From assembly GCF_000247605.1 (NCBI RefSeq), contig NC_016894.1:2283732-2347731 (forward strand): DNA of 64,000 nt, written 5' to 3'. Within the stretch, counting starts at the first letter, position 1; every line of letters begins with the position of its first letter. The translations under genes and the position numbers were made by a program. Below the pieces are notes generated by a model, which worked only from the letters and a program-made list of their open reading frames with translations, did not search any database and had not been told where the DNA came from. Source of the DNA: Acetobacterium woodii DSM 1030. GTDB lineage: Bacteria > Bacillota > Clostridia > Eubacteriales > Eubacteriaceae. Positions 39,620-47,476 of the stretch are shown here, piece after piece.

Positions 39620-41053
39620 ATGAAACAATATTATGAAAACCCTTTAATTGAACGTTATTCATCTAAAGAGATTCTGCAAATATTCTCTGCCGATAACAAA
39701 TTTCAAACATGGAGGAAGTTATGGGTTGCTCTAGCTGAAGCTGAAAAAGAACTGGGCTTACAAATAACTCAAGAACAAATTGATGAATTAAAGTCAAAAA
39801 TAACCGATATTGACTTTGATTTAGCCGCTGAATATGAAAAAAAACTCCGACACGATGTTATGGCACACGTTCATACTTATGGTGCCCAGTGTCCTAAAGC
39901 GAAAGGGATTATTCATCTTGGCGCAACAAGTGCCTATGTGGGTGATAATACCGACGTGATTATCTACACTGAAGGATTAAAACATATTCGCAAACAATTA
40001 ATTAATTTAATCAATCATCTCTCACTGTTTGCAGCTAAACATAAAGATTTACCGACATTAGGTTTTACCCATTTTCAACCAGCCCAATTAACAACGGTAG
40101 GGAAACGGGCCTGTCTCTGGGTTCAGGATCTTTTAATGGACTTAGCTGATTTGGAACATCTTATTGACCATGTCAAGCTAAGGGGTGCCAAGGGGACTAC
40201 CGGTACTCAGGCCAGTTTTATGGAGTTATTTGATGGTAATCATGAAAAAGTTAAACAATTAGATACGTTGATTGCTCAAAAAATGGGTTTCAAACGTACT
40301 TTTGCGGTAACCGGACAAACCTATTCAAGAAAGTTTGACTATCAGGTGTTAACTGTACTCAGTGGAATCGCTCAAAGTTTAAGCAAATTTGCAACGGATG
40401 TCCGACTCCTGCAGAACTTAAAAGAAGTGGAAGAGCCTTTTGAAAAAAATCAGATTGGATCTTCTGCAATGGCTTACAAGCGCAATCCCATGCGTACCGA
40501 ACGCATTTGCTCATTGGCACGCTATATTATTGTAAATGCCATTAACCCCGCACTGACAGCCTCAACCCAATGGTTTGAACGGACCTTAGACGATTCGGCC
40601 AATAAACGAATAAGTATTCCAGAAGGTTTTTTAGCAACAGATGCTATCTTAATGATTGCGATCAATGTTTCTGAAAACATGGTTGTTTATCCCAAAGTTA
40701 TTCTGCAACACATCAATGCTGAACTTCCATTTATGGTCACTGAAAATATTATTATGGAAGGGGTCAAACGCGGTGGTGACCGCCAAGATCTTCATGAAAA
40801 AATTAGGGTTTTATCGATGGAAGCGGGGAATACCGTCAAAGTTGATGGAAAACCTAATGATTTGATTGAAAGAATTTTAAAAGAACCCTCATTTAATCTA
40901 AAAAAAGAAGACGTTGAATCCCTTCTAGACCCACTTCTTTATGTTGGCAGAGCCCCTCAGCAAGTAGACGATTTTATAAATGAAGAAGTCAATCCGGTTT
41001 TAGAAGCAAATCGTGAACTACTTAATTTGAATAAAATTGATTTAAAAGTATAA
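39620..41053 (+). CDS. purB: Adenylosuccinate lyase
   Basis: A 477-residue fumarase-superfamily enzyme. The signature [13 protein letters not shown] includes the catalytic Ser loop; [14 protein letters not shown] and GTTGTQASF are further conserved blocks. It acts twice in purine synthesis, releasing fumarate from SAICAR and adenylosuccinate. At 477 residues it belongs to the longer (eukaryote-like) PurB type seen in many Clostridia. No other pur gene is adjacent. Confidence 0.96.
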   Translation: MKQYYENPLIERYSSKEILQIFSADNKFQTWRKLWVALAEAEKELGLQITQEQIDELKSKITDIDFDLAAEYEKKLRHDVMAHVHTYGAQCPKAKGIIHLGATSAYVGDNTDVIIYTEGLKHIRKQLINLINHLSLFAAKHKDLPTLGFTHFQPAQLTTVGKRACLWVQDLLMDLADLEHLIDHVKLRGAKGTTGTQASFMELFDGNHEKVKQLDTLIAQKMGFKRTFAVTGQTYSRKFDYQVLTVLSGIAQSLSKFATDVRLLQNLKEVEEPFEKNQIGSSAMAYKRNPMRTERICSLARYIIVNAINPALTASTQWFERTLDDSANKRISIPEGFLATDAILMIAINVSENMVVYPKVILQHINAELPFMVTENIIMEGVKRGGDRQDLHEKIRVLSMEAGNTVKVDGKPNDLIERILKEPSFNLKKEDVESLLDPLLYVGRAPQQVDDFINEEVNPVLEANRELLNLNKIDLKV

Positions 41054-41068
41054 AAAATCATAAACATA

Positions 41069-41097
41069 TTGACAATTATCATAACAGCAATTATAAT
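41069..41097 (+). promoter_or_regulatory. Consensus promoter of tRNA-Trp
   Basis: A perfect TTGACA (41069-41074), a 17-base spacer and a perfect TATAAT (41092-41097), 17 bases before the tRNA. Confidence 0.9.
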
Positions 41098-41114
41098 ATA
41101 GTAGTTGCTGTTGT

Positions 41115-41190
41115 AGGGGTATAGCTCAGTTGGTAGAGCAGTGGTCTCCAAAACCACGTGCCTGAGGTTCGAGTCCTCATACCCCTGCCA
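41115..41190 (+). tRNA. trnW: tRNA-Trp (anticodon CCA)
   Basis: A 76-base cloverleaf: acceptor AGGGGTA/TACCCCT, D-arm with GCTCAGTTGGTAGAGC, anticodon stem GTGGT/ACCAC with loop CTCCAAA (anticodon CCA), and T-arm GAGG-TTCGAGT-CCTC. The 3' CCA is encoded. Confidence 0.97.
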
Positions 41191-41209
41191 TTTTAATAAT
41201 AATAATGAT

Positions 41210-41244
41210 AAAAATCCAATTCGTTAGTGAGTTGGATTTTTTTT
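41210..41244 (+). terminator. Rho-independent terminator after tRNA-Trp
   Basis: AAAAATCCAA (41210-41219) pairs with TTGGATTTTT (41232-41241), ending in a T-run. Confidence 0.85.
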
Positions 41245-41468
41245 AGTTAATTAAATGATACTATAAATTAAAAAATTATTAAAATGAAAGAATATTAACA
41301 AATCTTTCATTATTGCGAATATAATAGCTAAAAACATAACAAGATGAGCATAAAAAGGGATTATTATAAAATATCTTTCAAATTTTAAAAAAATAATAAC
41401 AATTTAACTTTATTTGAAATACATTTTAATGTATAATTAGATAAAATAATATGAAATAGAGGATATTG

Positions 41469-42836
41469 ATGATGAATCGGATTTTTTCGGAAATTACCCC
41501 TGAAATTATAGAATACAGTGAATTATGTGTTAAAAATAGCTATATCGAACCAGCATTATATGAAAAATATCAAGTTAACCGTGGACTTAGAGATTTAGAA
41601 GGAAATGGCGTGTTAACAGGATTAACTGAAATATCGGAAATTCAGGCGTATACATTTGAAAACGGCAAAAAAATTGGTACCCCGGGAAAACTTTTTTATC
41701 GTGGCGTTGATGTCGAAACACTTGTTGAAGGCTTTGCCAAAGAACAGCGTTTTGGCTTTGAAGAAGTTGTTTATCTGTTGTTATTTGGCGATCAGCCAAA
41801 TCAGGCAGAATTAAGTGACTTTACAAAGGTTCTTGGAAATTATCGTAGTTTACCAACCAGCTTTGTCCGTGACATCATCATGAAGGCGCCTAGTTCAGAT
41901 ATGATGAATACTCTGGCTAGAAGCGTATTAACTCTTTTTTCCTATGATGATAACGCCAGCGATGTATCAATTCCTAATGTCTTACGACAATCTTTAGAAT
42001 TAATCGCATTATTTCCCCTTTTAGCCGTATATGGTTATCAGACTTATAAGCATTATCATGATGATCAGAGCTTGTTTATTCATCAACCGCAGCCTGATTT
42101 GTCAACCGCCGAAAACATCCTTTATATACTAAGACCAGACAGCAAATACACTGAACTTGAAGCAAAAATTCTTGATATTGCATTAGTTCTTCACGCTGAA
42201 CACGGTGGCGGAAATAACTCGACTTTTACCACCCATGTCGTTTCTTCTTCCGGGACAGACACCTATTCGGTTATTGCGGCTTCTCTTGGATCTTTAAAGG
42301 GACCTAAACACGGCGGTGCTAATATTAAAGTAGTTCAAATGTTTGAAGATATGAAAAGCACTCTAGATGACTGGACTGATGAGAGTCAAGTGCGACAATA
42401 TCTCGTGGACCTGCTAAATAAGCGTGCCTTTGATAATGCTGGCTTGATTTATGGAATTGGTCATGCCATCTATTCCGTATCAGATCCACGTGCAAATGTA
42501 TTTAAAAGCTTCGTAAAAAGCTTATCTGATGAAAAGGGTATGAATAAAGAGTTTGAACTCTATTCGATGGTAGCCCGCTTAGCGCCTGAGGTTATCGCTG
42601 ACGAAAGAAAGATTTATAAAGGCGTTAGTGCTAATGTCGATTTTTATAGCGGTTTTGTATATAGCATGTTGGGATTACCACATGAGCTCTATACTCCTAT
42701 TTTTGCAATTGCTCGGATAGCTGGCTGGAGTGCTCACCGTTTAGAAGAGCTTATTAATGCTGGTAAGATCATTCGACCTGCCTATATGAATGTGAGTGAA
42801 CGTCGGCCTTATGAACCATTAGATCAAAGAAAATAA
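41469..42836 (+). CDS. gltA: Citrate synthase
   Basis: About 456 residues; ATGs at 41469 and 41472 both follow AGAGGA. The enzyme shows LFYRGVDVETL, the oxaloacetate-binding HAEHGGGNNSTF, GPKHGGAN, a catalytic His in GIGHAIYSVSDPRA, and Asp in NVDFYSGFVY. It is a Si-type citrate synthase; in an anaerobe without a full cycle it probably feeds glutamate synthesis. It may instead be a 2-methylcitrate synthase. The unit stands alone, with a terminator at 42878-42929 after it. A TATAAT at 41432 lacks a good -35. Confidence 0.93.
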   Translation: MMNRIFSEITPEIIEYSELCVKNSYIEPALYEKYQVNRGLRDLEGNGVLTGLTEISEIQAYTFENGKKIGTPGKLFYRGVDVETLVEGFAKEQRFGFEEVVYLLLFGDQPNQAELSDFTKVLGNYRSLPTSFVRDIIMKAPSSDMMNTLARSVLTLFSYDDNASDVSIPNVLRQSLELIALFPLLAVYGYQTYKHYHDDQSLFIHQPQPDLSTAENILYILRPDSKYTELEAKILDIALVLHAEHGGGNNSTFTTHVVSSSGTDTYSVIAASLGSLKGPKHGGANIKVVQMFEDMKSTLDDWTDESQVRQYLVDLLNKRAFDNAGLIYGIGHAIYSVSDPRANVFKSFVKSLSDEKGMNKEFELYSMVARLAPEVIADERKIYKGVSANVDFYSGFVYSMLGLPHELYTPIFAIARIAGWSAHRLEELINAGKIIRPAYMNVSERRPYEPLDQRK

Positions 42837-42877
42837 CCTTTTTAAAAGGACAATTTATAAAACATCCCCATTATTTG

Positions 42878-42929
42878 GTCAACTTGATCGGTTCTGCGCT
42901 GGAATTGATTAAGTTGACTCTATTTTTTT
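42878..42929 (+). terminator. Rho-independent terminator after citrate synthase
   Basis: GTCAACTTGATCGGTTC pairs with GAATTGATTAAGTTGAC with a few G-U pairs, then TCTATTTTTTT. Confidence 0.8.
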
Positions 42930-42941
42930 CTTAACAAATAA

Positions 42942-42991
42942 AATTGCTTGCCATCATTAAATTACCTTCTTTTTAATGATGGCAAGTAATT
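42942..42991 (+). repeat. Strong 20-base-pair hairpin without a T-run
   Basis: The 20-base arm 42942-42961 pairs with 42972-42991 with one G-U; the loop is 10 bases of pyrimidine-rich sequence. No T-run follows on either strand, so it is not an ordinary terminator. It lies between the citrate synthase terminator and the ptb-like gene. Confidence 0.75.
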
Positions 42992-43085
42992 GATATGAAT
43001 TGATAATAAATTATATGTAACAAAATTGTTTCTTTATTATACGTTTGAATTAGTGTATAATGTTTTATATGAAAATGAGGTTAAC

Positions 43086-44057
43086 ATGTTTAATAGTTTT
43101 AACGATCTTGGAGATCTTGTCGCTCTAAATAAAAAAGGAACCCTTGTCGTTGCTGCTGCCGCAGAAGAAGCCGTGTTAAAAGCGCTTTCTACCGCCAATC
43201 AGCTGTATTTAGAAAAAATAATACTTGTTGGCAATCGCCAAAAGATTAATGCCATCAGTAAAAATAAAAATATCGATATCCAAGAAATGGAGATCATCGA
43301 CGCAGATAATTTGGTAAGTGCCTGCAAAAAAGCTGTTTCACTTGTTCGACAGGGTCAAGCAGATTTTATAATGAAGGGACTCGTCGACACCTCTATTTTT
43401 TTAAAAGCGGTGATCAACAAAGTCGATGGACTTATGATTGGCCGACTTTTAAGTAGTATCATGATGATTAAAATTGCTGCTTATCCTAAATTTTTAATCC
43501 TATCAGATGGCGGAATGATCATTGATCCAAATCTGGAGAAAAAGAAGGGTATTATCCAAAATGCGGTTAACTTTTCAAGGCTATTAGACATTAACCCGAT
43601 TAAAGTTGGCTGTCTTGCCGCCAAAGAAAAAGTTAATCCCAAAATGCCAGCAACTGTGGACGCCGCCGAATTAAAAAAATTATCTCAACAAAATTATTTT
43701 GGGAGTGATGTAATTGTTGAAGGTCCAATCGCCATGGATTTACTCGTCTCAAAAGAAGCTGCTCGAATTAAAGGTTATCAATCAGCAGTGGCCGGAGATG
43801 TTGATGTTATTCTCATGCCGAATATTGAAACTGGTAATGCAATCATAAAAGTAATGACTCATTTGGGCAATGCCCAATTGGGAGGGATTGTCATGGGTGC
43901 TTGTGTCCCAATAATTTTAACATCCCGATCAGATTCTTATGAAAATAAATTAAATTCTATCATTTTGGGTGCATTTTTAACCCCAAAATTAAGTAATTGT
44001 CACCAAATAAGAGAGGAGCATCAAGAAAAAAATGAAACTATTGTTAACAGGAAATGA
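43086..44057 (+). CDS. ptb: Phosphate acetyl/butyryltransferase family protein
   Basis: 323 residues from the ATG at 43086, which follows GAGG; longer upstream frames are not conserved. PTA/PTB family blocks are visible: MKGLVDTS, ILSDGGMIIDP, VEGPIAMDLLVSKEAA, and the signature LMPNIETGNAIIKVMTHLGNAQLGGIVMGA ending in LTSRSDS. Such enzymes exchange CoA for phosphate on acyl groups. No acyl kinase gene is next to it. It overlaps the start of iorA by 26 bases, suggesting that it converts an IOR-made acyl-CoA, though the family symbol is provisional. Confidence 0.8.
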   Translation: MFNSFNDLGDLVALNKKGTLVVAAAAEEAVLKALSTANQLYLEKIILVGNRQKINAISKNKNIDIQEMEIIDADNLVSACKKAVSLVRQGQADFIMKGLVDTSIFLKAVINKVDGLMIGRLLSSIMMIKIAAYPKFLILSDGGMIIDPNLEKKKGIIQNAVNFSRLLDINPIKVGCLAAKEKVNPKMPATVDAAELKKLSQQNYFGSDVIVEGPIAMDLLVSKEAARIKGYQSAVAGDVDVILMPNIETGNAIIKVMTHLGNAQLGGIVMGACVPIILTSRSDSYENKLNSIILGAFLTPKLSNCHQIREEHQEKNETIVNRK

Positions 44058-45813
44058 AGCCATTGCCCGAGGCGCCTGGGAGGCCGGGGTAAAATTTGCC
44101 ACCGCTTATCCCGGAACCCCAAGTACCGAAATTTTAGAAAATGTGGCTAAATATAAGGAAATTGTCGCAGAATGGGCTCCTAATGAAAAGGTCGCATTAG
44201 AAGCAGCTGCCGGAGCCTCCATTGGCGGCGTAAGAAGTTTATGTGCAATGAAACACGTTGGCGTTAATGTTGCCACCGACCCACTATTTACGTTTGCTTA
44301 CTTAGGGGTGAATGCCGGAGCAGTGTTGGTTACTGCTGACGAACCGGGGATGCATTCATCTCAAAATGAGCAGGATAATCGTAATTATGCCCGCCACGCT
44401 AAGGTTTGTCTGTTCGAACCTTCAGACAGCCAAGAAGCAAAGGATATGATAAAAGAAGCTTATCGAGTCAGTGAAGAATACGATCTTCCGGTATTATTCA
44501 GAATGACAACTCGCGTTTGTCATTCTAAATCAATTGTTGAATGTGAAGACCGTCAAGAAATTCCCGACAAGCCTTATGAAAAAAACATCCAAAAATATTG
44601 CCCGTTGCCAGCTTTTGCTAAAGGAATGCAGGTTAAACTTACCGATAATTTAAAACGGCTTGAAGTTTATTCCAATCATACGCCCTTAAATTATATTGAG
44701 GATAATAACTCTGATATTGGTATTATTGGCTCGGGTGTTGCTTTCCGATATGCTAAAGAGGTTTTTGGAAACAAAGTGTCCTATTTAAAAATTGGATTCA
44801 GTTATCCACTGCCGATGGAAAAAATAGCTGACTTTGCCAAAGGTAAAAAAACACTTTATATTTTTGAAGAAAATGACCCCATCATGGAAAAAGAAATCAA
44901 AGCCGCTGGCATTAATTGTATTGGCAAAGACAAACTGCCAACCATGGGTGAATTGACTCCGGATCGCATTAGAAATGCCCTTTTAGACGAGGTAGCGACG
45001 GTCATTAAACCCAATCCCGAAATGGTGCTGCCACGGCCTCCGGCATTTTGTGCCGGATGTCCACATCGCGGTGTATTTTACGAATTAGGACGTCGAAAAG
45101 ATCTGATGATTTTTAGTGATATTGGCTGCTATTCGTTAGGACTGATGCCTCCATATAATGCTACCGATGCCATGCTTTGTATGGGTGCGAGCATCAGTGC
45201 CGGGCATGGCGTACAAAAAGCATTTGATATTAAGGGCGATCATTCAAAAAAGGTGGTATCAATTCTTGGCGATTCAACATTCTTCCATTCTGGAATTACC
45301 AGCCTTATGGATGTTACTTATAATAAAAGCAATACTTTAACAATTATATTAGATAATCGAATTACCGGAATGACCGGTCATCAACAAAATCCGGGCACTG
45401 GATATGATTTAAAAGGAACAGCTTCTCCAATTATTGATATTGAAGCGATGGTCAAAGCTTGCGGTGTTAAAAATTTGATTTCGATTGATCCCAACAATCT
45501 CAAGATTGTCAAAGATGCTATTGAATGGGGTTTGGAAGTCGATGGACCGGCCGTAATTATTACCCGTTGGCCCTGCGCTCTTAAGAAATTCTCCTCTCAA
45601 GATGTCAACGAATTTCCAACGGCCTTCAAAAATGTTTGTTCTGTTAACATCGAAAAATGTATTGGCTGTAAAAAATGCTTAAAATCTGGTTGTCCGGCAT
45701 TAGCCTTTGATATTCCTAATAAAAAATCTGGAATTCTTAAAGATTCTTGTGTTGGTTGCGGTGTTTGTTTACAGATCTGTCCCAAACAAGCCATCGAAGT
45801 GGAGGTGAGATAG
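44032..45813 (+). CDS. iorA: Indolepyruvate:ferredoxin oxidoreductase, alpha subunit
   Basis: A 593-residue thiamine-pyrophosphate enzyme. N-terminal pyrimidine-binding domain starts LLTGNEAIARGAWEAGVKFA with AYPGTPSTEI. The TPP domain holds GDSTFFHSG and DNRITGMTGHQQNPG. Two C-terminal 4Fe-4S motifs are CIGCKKCLKSGCP (from about 543) and CVGCGVCLQICP (from about 573). It oxidatively decarboxylates aryl pyruvates to aryl-acetyl-CoA with reduction of ferredoxin. It starts inside the ptb-like gene; iorB follows at once. Confidence 0.95.
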   Translation: MKLLLTGNEAIARGAWEAGVKFATAYPGTPSTEILENVAKYKEIVAEWAPNEKVALEAAAGASIGGVRSLCAMKHVGVNVATDPLFTFAYLGVNAGAVLVTADEPGMHSSQNEQDNRNYARHAKVCLFEPSDSQEAKDMIKEAYRVSEEYDLPVLFRMTTRVCHSKSIVECEDRQEIPDKPYEKNIQKYCPLPAFAKGMQVKLTDNLKRLEVYSNHTPLNYIEDNNSDIGIIGSGVAFRYAKEVFGNKVSYLKIGFSYPLPMEKIADFAKGKKTLYIFEENDPIMEKEIKAAGINCIGKDKLPTMGELTPDRIRNALLDEVATVIKPNPEMVLPRPPAFCAGCPHRGVFYELGRRKDLMIFSDIGCYSLGLMPPYNATDAMLCMGASISAGHGVQKAFDIKGDHSKKVVSILGDSTFFHSGITSLMDVTYNKSNTLTIILDNRITGMTGHQQNPGTGYDLKGTASPIIDIEAMVKACGVKNLISIDPNNLKIVKDAIEWGLEVDGPAVIITRWPCALKKFSSQDVNEFPTAFKNVCSVNIEKCIGCKKCLKSGCPALAFDIPNKKSGILKDSCVGCGVCLQICPKQAIEVEVR

Positions 45814-46386
45814 ATGGAAACAAAAAACATCGTATTAGTTGGTGTTGGTGGCCAAGGTACAATTTTAGCTGCTAAACTTCTAACAACAGGGTTAATGGAA
45901 GCTGGTTTTGATGTCAAAATGAGTGAGATTCACGGAATGAGTCAACGGGGCGGTTCCGTTTCTTCATTGGTTCGTTATGGTGATCATGTTCAATCACCGG
46001 TTATTGAGATTGGTAGTGCTGACATCGTCGTTGCTTTTGAAAAAATGGAAGGATTACGATCACTGGAATATTTGAAACCGAGTGGAAAAATGATTGTTAA
46101 TGACACTGAAATTTTTCCCCTTTCAGTCATTATTGGCGCAGCTACCTACCCGCAAAATATTCTCGAAGAAATAAAAAGCAAGGTTAATGTTCGCGTGATG
46201 AACGCCACAAAAATTGCTGAAGAAATGGGGAACAGCAAGGTAATGAACGTAATTCTGCTCGGCTCTATTATTAAGTCCATGGGGTTAACTGATATTGACT
46301 GGGATAAGATCATCGCTGAAAATATCAAACCACAATTTAAAGAGATAAATATTAAAGCCTTGCATGCAGGGATGAAAGCTGTATAA
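45814..46386 (+). CDS. iorB: Indolepyruvate:ferredoxin oxidoreductase, beta subunit
   Basis: A 190-residue gamma-type 2-oxoacid oxidoreductase subunit: NIVLVGVGGQGTILAAKLL at the N-terminus and the conserved EIHGMSQRGGSVSS. GGAGG lies 5' of the ATG, which follows the iorA stop directly. It pairs with IorA to form the active heterodimer. Confidence 0.95.
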   Translation: METKNIVLVGVGGQGTILAAKLLTTGLMEAGFDVKMSEIHGMSQRGGSVSSLVRYGDHVQSPVIEIGSADIVVAFEKMEGLRSLEYLKPSGKMIVNDTEIFPLSVIIGAATYPQNILEEIKSKVNVRVMNATKIAEEMGNSKVMNVILLGSIIKSMGLTDIDWDKIIAENIKPQFKEINIKALHAGMKAV

Positions 46387-46388
46387 CA

Positions 46389-46664
46389 ATGAAAATAGAT
46401 AGTACGAATTTTAAGTTTTTTCAACATCAAAAATGCGAATATTTTCCCTGCCATCAAATTAATAATCAAGAAAATTTTAATTGCCTATTTTGTTATTGTC
46501 CCCTATATGCCTTAGGTGAAAATTGCGGCGGTAATTTTACTTATACACAAAAGGGAGTCAAAAATTGCAGTAGTTGTAATTATCCTCATTTAAAAGAAAA
46601 TTATGATGGCGTGTTGGAAAAACTGTCAAAACTTATTGAACAACTCAAAACAACTAAAATTTAA
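46389..46664 (+). CDS. Cysteine-rich small-domain protein
   Basis: A 91-residue protein with nine Cys in its first 66 residues and one more pair SCNYP: FQHQKCEYFPCH, CLFCYCPLY, CGGNF, CSSC. This pattern matches the small cysteine-rich domain (PF04071) sometimes found next to or fused to cobalamin-related genes. It probably binds zinc or an Fe-S cluster. It starts two bases after iorB with no clear ribosome site, so it is coupled to iorB. The cellular role is unknown; a link to IOR cluster assembly is inference. Confidence 0.7.
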   Translation: MKIDSTNFKFFQHQKCEYFPCHQINNQENFNCLFCYCPLYALGENCGGNFTYTQKGVKNCSSCNYPHLKENYDGVLEKLSKLIEQLKTTKI

Positions 46665-46685
46665 TGTATAAAGGGGTCGTGTGAT

Positions 46686-47303
46686 ATGTCAATAATTATC
46701 GGAATAATTTTTGTTGTTGCCGCTTATTTAATTGGGAATCTAAATTTCGCCTATATTCTTGTAAAGTTCTTGAAAAATGAAGATGTTCGTAACTATGGCA
46801 GTGGCAATGCCGGTACAACCAATGTCCTGCGGGTAATGGGCAAAAATGTCGCCATCCCAGTATTTGTTCTGGATGCCCTAAAAGGCTGTCTGGTAATTGT
46901 GGTCGGTCGCTATGCCTTAAACTTAACTGAAATTTTTCTTGTACTAGGCGGCGTTGCCGTTGTTGCAGGTCATAATTGGCCGGCATTTTTACAGTTTCGA
47001 GGTGGTAAGGGTACAGCAACTTCACTGGGTGTTTTTCTGACATATGATTGGCAAATTGCCATTATCGCGATTATGATTGGACTAATCATTTTAGGGATAT
47101 GGAAAATGGTCTCGCTCACTTCCATGGTTGGAATGACCATGTTGCCGATTTTTGCATTGCTTTTTAGTCGCACAATAACTGAAGTTGTTTTTGCTTTTGT
47201 TTTATGTCTTTTTAGTTTATTTCAGCATCGTAAAAATATCGGCAGGATCATTCAAGGTAAAGAAAGTAAACTGGGACAAAAAGTTAAAATGAAAAATAAA
47301 TAA
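46686..47303 (+). CDS. plsY: Acyl-phosphate:glycerol-3-phosphate acyltransferase PlsY
   Basis: A 205-residue membrane enzyme of about five to six helices. Signature loops GSGNAGTTNVLRVMG, FRGGKGTATSLG and RHRKNIGRI-like FQHRKNIGRI are complete. PlsY makes lysophosphatidic acid from acyl-phosphate. AAAGGGG precedes the ATG. In many Clostridia plsY follows der, but here it ends the iorAB unit and is followed by a terminator. Confidence 0.95.
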   Translation: MSIIIGIIFVVAAYLIGNLNFAYILVKFLKNEDVRNYGSGNAGTTNVLRVMGKNVAIPVFVLDALKGCLVIVVGRYALNLTEIFLVLGGVAVVAGHNWPAFLQFRGGKGTATSLGVFLTYDWQIAIIAIMIGLIILGIWKMVSLTSMVGMTMLPIFALLFSRTITEVVFAFVLCLFSLFQHRKNIGRIIQGKESKLGQKVKMKNK

Positions 47304-47322
47304 TCATCGTCTTCTATTTGCT

Positions 47323-47346
47323 AAAGGCTCGGTAATGAGCCTTTTT
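47323..47346 (+). terminator. Rho-independent terminator after plsY
   Basis: AAAGGCTC (47323-47330) pairs with GAGCCTTT (47337-47344), followed by TT and AT-rich sequence. Confidence 0.85.
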
Positions 47347-47398
47347 ATTTGCTCTTAGACGTTAATAAGAAGTATCGATTGAAACATATAAAAATATA

Positions 47399-47427
47399 TT
47401 GCTAAACACTACATCTATGTTTATAAT
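47399..47427 (+). promoter_or_regulatory. Promoter of nrdJ
   Basis: TTGCTA (47399-47404), a 17-base spacer and TATAAT (47422-47427). The leader of about 45 bases is too short for a cobalamin riboswitch. Confidence 0.7.
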
Positions 47428-47476
47428 ATAATTTTAACCACAATATCATGTACTTAAAACAGAGAGGAACTTAAAA

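Noticed and set aside
42842-43085. Small gene in the citrate synthase-ptb gap
   Set aside because: No ATG/GTG frame with a ribosome site; the region is a terminator, a hairpin and AT-rich promoter-like DNA.
47428-47476. Cobalamin riboswitch before nrdJ
   Set aside because: The leader after the predicted promoter is about 45 bases, far too short for the B12 aptamer and lacking its conserved box.
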